Made by a program: the position numbers and the translations under genes. From the NCBI RefSeq assembly GCF_003425685.1, contig NZ_QJKM01000001.1:426920-490919 (forward strand): a stretch of DNA of 64,000 bases, given 5' to 3'. Position 1 is the first letter of the stretch, and each line of letters begins with the position of its first letter. A model generated the notes under the pieces. That model worked only from the letters and a program-made list of their open reading frames with translations, was not told the DNA's origin and searched no databases. Origin of the DNA: Rhizobium terrae. Lineage in GTDB: Bacteria > Pseudomonadota > Alphaproteobacteria > Rhizobiales > Rhizobiaceae. Shown here one piece after another: positions 61,396 through 64,000 of the stretch.

Positions 61396-62025
61396 CTATC
61401 CCTGCCGAATATGGCTCTCGACAAGGGCCTTCAACTCATCGGCTTTGCGCGCCGCCAGAAGATCGACCATCTCCTGGTGCTCGCGCGCGGACTTCTCGAT
61501 CCGCGCCCGGGTCTTCCATTGAGAGACGGGGGCTGAGGACGTGCGCTGCCTGAGTTCGGCGATCACACCGTCCAGCTCGCCGTTACCTGACAGCTGCACG
61601 AAGGCGCGATGGAAATTGAGATTGGCCTCGTAGAGTTCGAGAACGGTTCCATGCAGGATCAGGCTCTCGAACCGGTCGGCTAAGGCGCGCAGGTTCCGGA
61701 TATCACTCGTCTTCGCGGTCGCCACCACCTTCGGAACGATGCCCGTTTCCAGCATGATGCGGATTTCGGCAATATCGTCAGCCTGTTTTCCATCCGCCTT
61801 GTAGACATGGTATCCACGGTTCGGCACATGCTCGACAATGCGCTTCTGCGCCAGGCGGTCCAGCGCGCGGCGGATCTCGTTGCGCCCGCGCCCGTAACGC
61901 GTTTCGAGATCGATCTGCTTCAGCCATGTGCCCGGCTGAAGTATCCCCGACTGGATGTCAGCCAGGATGAGCTGGGTGGCATCGGGTTCGCCGTCTGCGA
62001 TGGAATCGTCGAGCAGGGTGTTCAT
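61396..62025 (-). CDS. GntR-family regulator, FCD type (small)
   Basis: A 209-residue GntR regulator: winged helix about 10-75 (GTWLKQIDLETRYGRGRNEIRRALDRLAQKR) and a helical FCD domain (EIRIMLETGIVPKVVA, LYEANLNFHRAFVQLSGNG, AREHQEMVDLLAARKADEL). Length is at the low end of the family. ATG 62025 follows CCTGAGGTC; the open frame further upstream reads across the next gene's promoter. It is divergent from the M20 gene, with a perfect palindrome (62108-62123) between them. Confidence 0.92.
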   Translation of the reverse strand: MNTLLDDSIADGEPDATQLILADIQSGILQPGTWLKQIDLETRYGRGRNEIRRALDRLAQKRIVEHVPNRGYHVYKADGKQADDIAEIRIMLETGIVPKVVATAKTSDIRNLRALADRFESLILHGTVLELYEANLNFHRAFVQLSGNGELDGVIAELRQRTSSAPVSQWKTRARIEKSAREHQEMVDLLAARKADELKALVESHIRQG

Positions 62026-62107
62026 TCGTTTGACCTCAGGCGGCCGCGAGGCGATTTGCCTAATCACTAGCCACAAATTTCTGTTGCCGAAAGAAGAATC
62101 TTCTCTT

Positions 62108-62123
62108 AAATTGGTACCAATTT
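62108..62123. promoter_or_regulatory. Candidate GntR operator (perfect palindrome)
   Basis: AAATTGGTACCAATTT, a perfect 16-bp palindrome with the TTGGTACCAA core typical of FCD-type GntR sites, in the 120-bp divergent region between the GntR gene and the M20 gene. Confidence 0.7.
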
Positions 62124-62145
62124 TGGATGAAATCTGTAGGCACGC

Positions 62146-63570
62146 ATGAAAAATTTCGATGGCGTTTGGGAGATCGTTGACGGCAAGGCACCCCGGTTTG
62201 CCGAGCTCAGCGACTACGTCTGGGAAGTTCCGGAAACCAATTACGAAGAGTATCGCTCCTCCGCGGCGCACGCAGAACTGCTGGAAGCCGAAGGCTTCCA
62301 AGTCGCGCGCAATGTCGCGGGCATCCCGACGGCAGTGATGGGCGAAGCCGGCGAAGACGGTCCGGTTATCGCTATTCTCGGTGAGTACGATGCCTTGCCC
62401 GGTCTCAGCCAGGTGGCGGGACTTGCCGAGGAAAAGCCTATTGTGGAGGGCGGCCATGGCCATGGCTGTGGGCATAATCTTCTCGGCTCCGGCTCGATGC
62501 TGGCCGCTGCCGCCGTCAAGGACTACCTCAAGGCCCACAATCTTCCCGGCCGCATTCGCTACTATGGCTGCCCGGCTGAAGAAGGCGGCTCGTCGAAGGG
62601 TTTCATGGTGCGCGCCGGCGTCTTTGACGATGTCGACATTGCCATTTCCTGGCACCCGGCGGCTTTCATCGGTGTCAACAACCCGATCTCGCTTGCCTGC
62701 AACGAGCTCAACTTCCACTTCTCAGGTCGTGCATCCCATGCCGCCGCCTCGCCTCATCTTGGACGCAGTGCGCTCGATGCGGTCGAGCTGATGAATGTCG
62801 GCGTTAACTATCTGCGCGAGCATATGCCGTCCACAGCGCGCATCCACTACGCCATCATCGATACGGGCGGCCATGCACCGAACGTCGTGCAGGCCAAGGC
62901 CTCGGTACGTTATCTAATCCGGTCGCGGACGCTTCCCGAACTTCTGGAGCTCGTTGCCCGGGTGAAGGATGTCGCGGCCGGTGCGGCCCTGATGACCGGC
63001 ACGTCGGTGCGCAGCCAGGTCGTCAGCGGCGACGCGAACCTCATCGGAAACACGCCGCTCGAAACGCTGATGCACAATCACATCGAGCGTGTCGGCCTGC
63101 CGCCCTTCGATGAAGCCGACAAAGCGACCGCCGCAAAATTCCAGGAAACCTTCAGCCAGGAGGATATCGCCACCTCCTTCGGCCGGTTCGGGTTGAAGGT
63201 ACGCAAGGGCGTTTCCCTCTGCGACGTGATCTTCCCGCCGGAAAGCGGCGACGGCACGCTGGTCGGCTCCACAGATGTGGGCTCGGTCAGCTGGGTCGTG
63301 CCGACGGTGCAGATGCGGGGTGCGACCTATGCGATCGGCACTCCGGGGCATTCCTGGCAGCTCGTCGCCCAGGGCAAGCTGCCTGCCGCGCACAAGGGCA
63401 TGACCCATGCGGCCAAGGTGATGGCATCCACCGCCATCGACCTTTTCCTGAAGCCGCAGCTCATCGCAGAAGCGAAAGCCGATTTTGCGGCACGGCTCGA
63501 AGGCACTCCGTTCATCAACCCGATCCCGGACGACGTCCAGCCTGACATTCGGGAGAAGCGGGATGTCTGA
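62146..63570 (+). CDS. M20-family amidohydrolase (AbgB/aminoacylase-like)
   Basis: A 474-residue zinc-dependent amidohydrolase of the M20D branch. Metal and catalytic motifs: GEYDALPGLSQ, GHGHGCGHNLLGSGSM (with the Cys seen in this branch), CPAEEGGSSK, ISWHPAAF, ASHAAASPHLGRSALDAVEL in the dimer domain, and GTPGHSWQ near the end. It cleaves N-acyl amino acids or p-aminobenzoyl-glutamate-like amides. The stop overlaps the M28-like gene start by eight bases. It is divergent from the GntR gene and probably regulated by it. Confidence 0.92.
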   Translation: MKNFDGVWEIVDGKAPRFAELSDYVWEVPETNYEEYRSSAAHAELLEAEGFQVARNVAGIPTAVMGEAGEDGPVIAILGEYDALPGLSQVAGLAEEKPIVEGGHGHGCGHNLLGSGSMLAAAAVKDYLKAHNLPGRIRYYGCPAEEGGSSKGFMVRAGVFDDVDIAISWHPAAFIGVNNPISLACNELNFHFSGRASHAAASPHLGRSALDAVELMNVGVNYLREHMPSTARIHYAIIDTGGHAPNVVQAKASVRYLIRSRTLPELLELVARVKDVAAGAALMTGTSVRSQVVSGDANLIGNTPLETLMHNHIERVGLPPFDEADKATAAKFQETFSQEDIATSFGRFGLKVRKGVSLCDVIFPPESGDGTLVGSTDVGSVSWVVPTVQMRGATYAIGTPGHSWQLVAQGKLPAAHKGMTHAAKVMASTAIDLFLKPQLIAEAKADFAARLEGTPFINPIPDDVQPDIREKRDV

Positions 63571-64000
63571 TGCGCCGCGCCGGCCCGACCGCCAGATCCT
63601 GATGGATCACATCCGCGAGTTCGCCAAGCGGGTAAAGCTTTCGGGCACGGCGGAGGAGCTGGAAAGCTTTCGATATCTGGAACGGCAGATGGCCTCCTAT
63701 GGCTATCGCACAGAGCTACTCTTTCACGATGCCTATATCAGCCTGCCAGGCAAAGCGGCGGTCGAGGTCGATGGCTGCGCGATCCGCTGCATCACGCATT
63801 CCATGTCGGTCCCGACGCCTGCCGAAGGCATATCGGCAAAGATCATCCACGTCGGGGAAGGCACAGAGGCAGATTTCGAGGACGTCGATGTCCGGGGCCA
63901 TATCGTGCTTGTCGATGGCATAGCGACTGAGGACGTCGCCGCACTTGCAAGTACCCATGGCGCGATCGGACAGCTGCATATCAGCCCGAACGAACATCTC
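63563..64000 (+). CDS. M28/PA-domain peptidase-like protein, 3' end outside window
   Basis: An open frame of 146 codons starting at ATG 63563 and running off the right edge. It opens with MSDAPRRPDRQILMDHIREFAKRV (shown split: MSDAPRRPDR and QILMDHIREFAKRV), a helical cap such as starts M28 aminopeptidases, then RYLERQMASYGYRTELLFHD. After that comes a PA-like inserted domain (AEGISAKIIHVGEG, DVRGHIVLVDGIATEDVAAL). It is coupled to the M20 gene by overlap. The catalytic domain is outside the window, so the family call is probable, not certain. Confidence 0.7.
   Translation, partial: MSDAPRRPDRQILMDHIREFAKRVKLSGTAEELESFRYLERQMASYGYRTELLFHDAYISLPGKAAVEVDGCAIRCITHSMSVPTPAEGISAKIIHVGEGTEADFEDVDVRGHIVLVDGIATEDVAALASTHGAIGQLHISPNEHL

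Noticed and set aside
1-64000. CRISPR arrays, tRNA/rRNA genes, insertion sequences, phage or toxin-antitoxin genes
   Set aside because: Looked for regular spacers, cloverleaf-like segments, transposase motifs and small paired ORFs; none seen.

Overview
The window looks like part of a secondary replicon (chromid or megaplasmid) of a Rhizobiaceae bacterium (Rhizobium, Agrobacterium, Ensifer or Shinella type). Reasons: high GC by eye, two copies of a paired-palindrome intergenic repeat resembling the rhizobial RIME element, protein families typical of the order, and very dense ABC-importer catabolic operons. It holds no rRNA, tRNA, CRISPR, transposase, integrase or replication gene. Nearly all of it is coding, and no intergenic gap exceeds about 300 bases.

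Layout. 0-2.1 kb: C-terminal part of a LacI regulator overlapping an amidase gene. 2.1-13.4 kb: a sugar-acid uptake and catabolism locus. It has an IclR regulator fused to an SMP-30 sugar lactonase, an ABC importer, an SDR dehydrogenase, two enolase-superfamily enzymes, a DapA-type lyase and a DgoK-like 2-keto-3-deoxy-sugar-acid kinase. 13.5-17.1 kb: XRE-cupin regulator, class III aminotransferase and a ThDP decarboxylase-like enzyme. 17.1-25.6 kb: one nine-gene minus-strand operon: IclR regulator, two proteins I do not recognise, an M19 dipeptidase homologue with a degraded metal site, a PotDBCA-like importer and a RidA protein. 25.8-38.7 kb: an aldo/keto reductase and a divergent GntR-led peptide-importer (Dpp-like) operon. 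This operon also encodes two tandem M24 enzymes lacking canonical metal ligands, an aspartoacylase/desuccinylase-like deacylase, a GAF protein and an amidohydrolase. 38.7-47.0 kb: LacI-led sugar importer operon with an FAD oxidoreductase and a barrel protein, plus a divergent GDSL hydrolase. 47.1-54.0 kb: GntR regulator, a second polyamine-type importer, an Asp/Glu/hydantoin racemase and a GNAT acetyltransferase. 54.0-61.4 kb: a ugpBAECQ-like glycerophosphodiester system with an inositol-monophosphatase-like gene and a divergent ROK regulator. 61.4-64 kb: GntR regulator, an M20 amidohydrolase and the start of an M28-like peptidase, cut by the window edge.

Six complete ABC importers lie in about 56 kb, most beside a dedicated regulator and the enzymes for the imported compound. 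Candidate operators are visible as palindromes next to most regulators. In five of the six importers a strong hairpin or a RIME-like repeat lies directly after the binding-protein gene, where it would protect that part of the mRNA or attenuate downstream expression.

The best candidates for undescribed biology are the 17-25.6 kb operon (two unknown proteins plus a metal-depleted dipeptidase homologue) and the 27-38.7 kb operon (paired metal-depleted M24 enzymes plus deacylase, similar in logic to the ectoine hydrolase-deacetylase pair). All functions are inferred by reading the sequence. No database search or computation was run.
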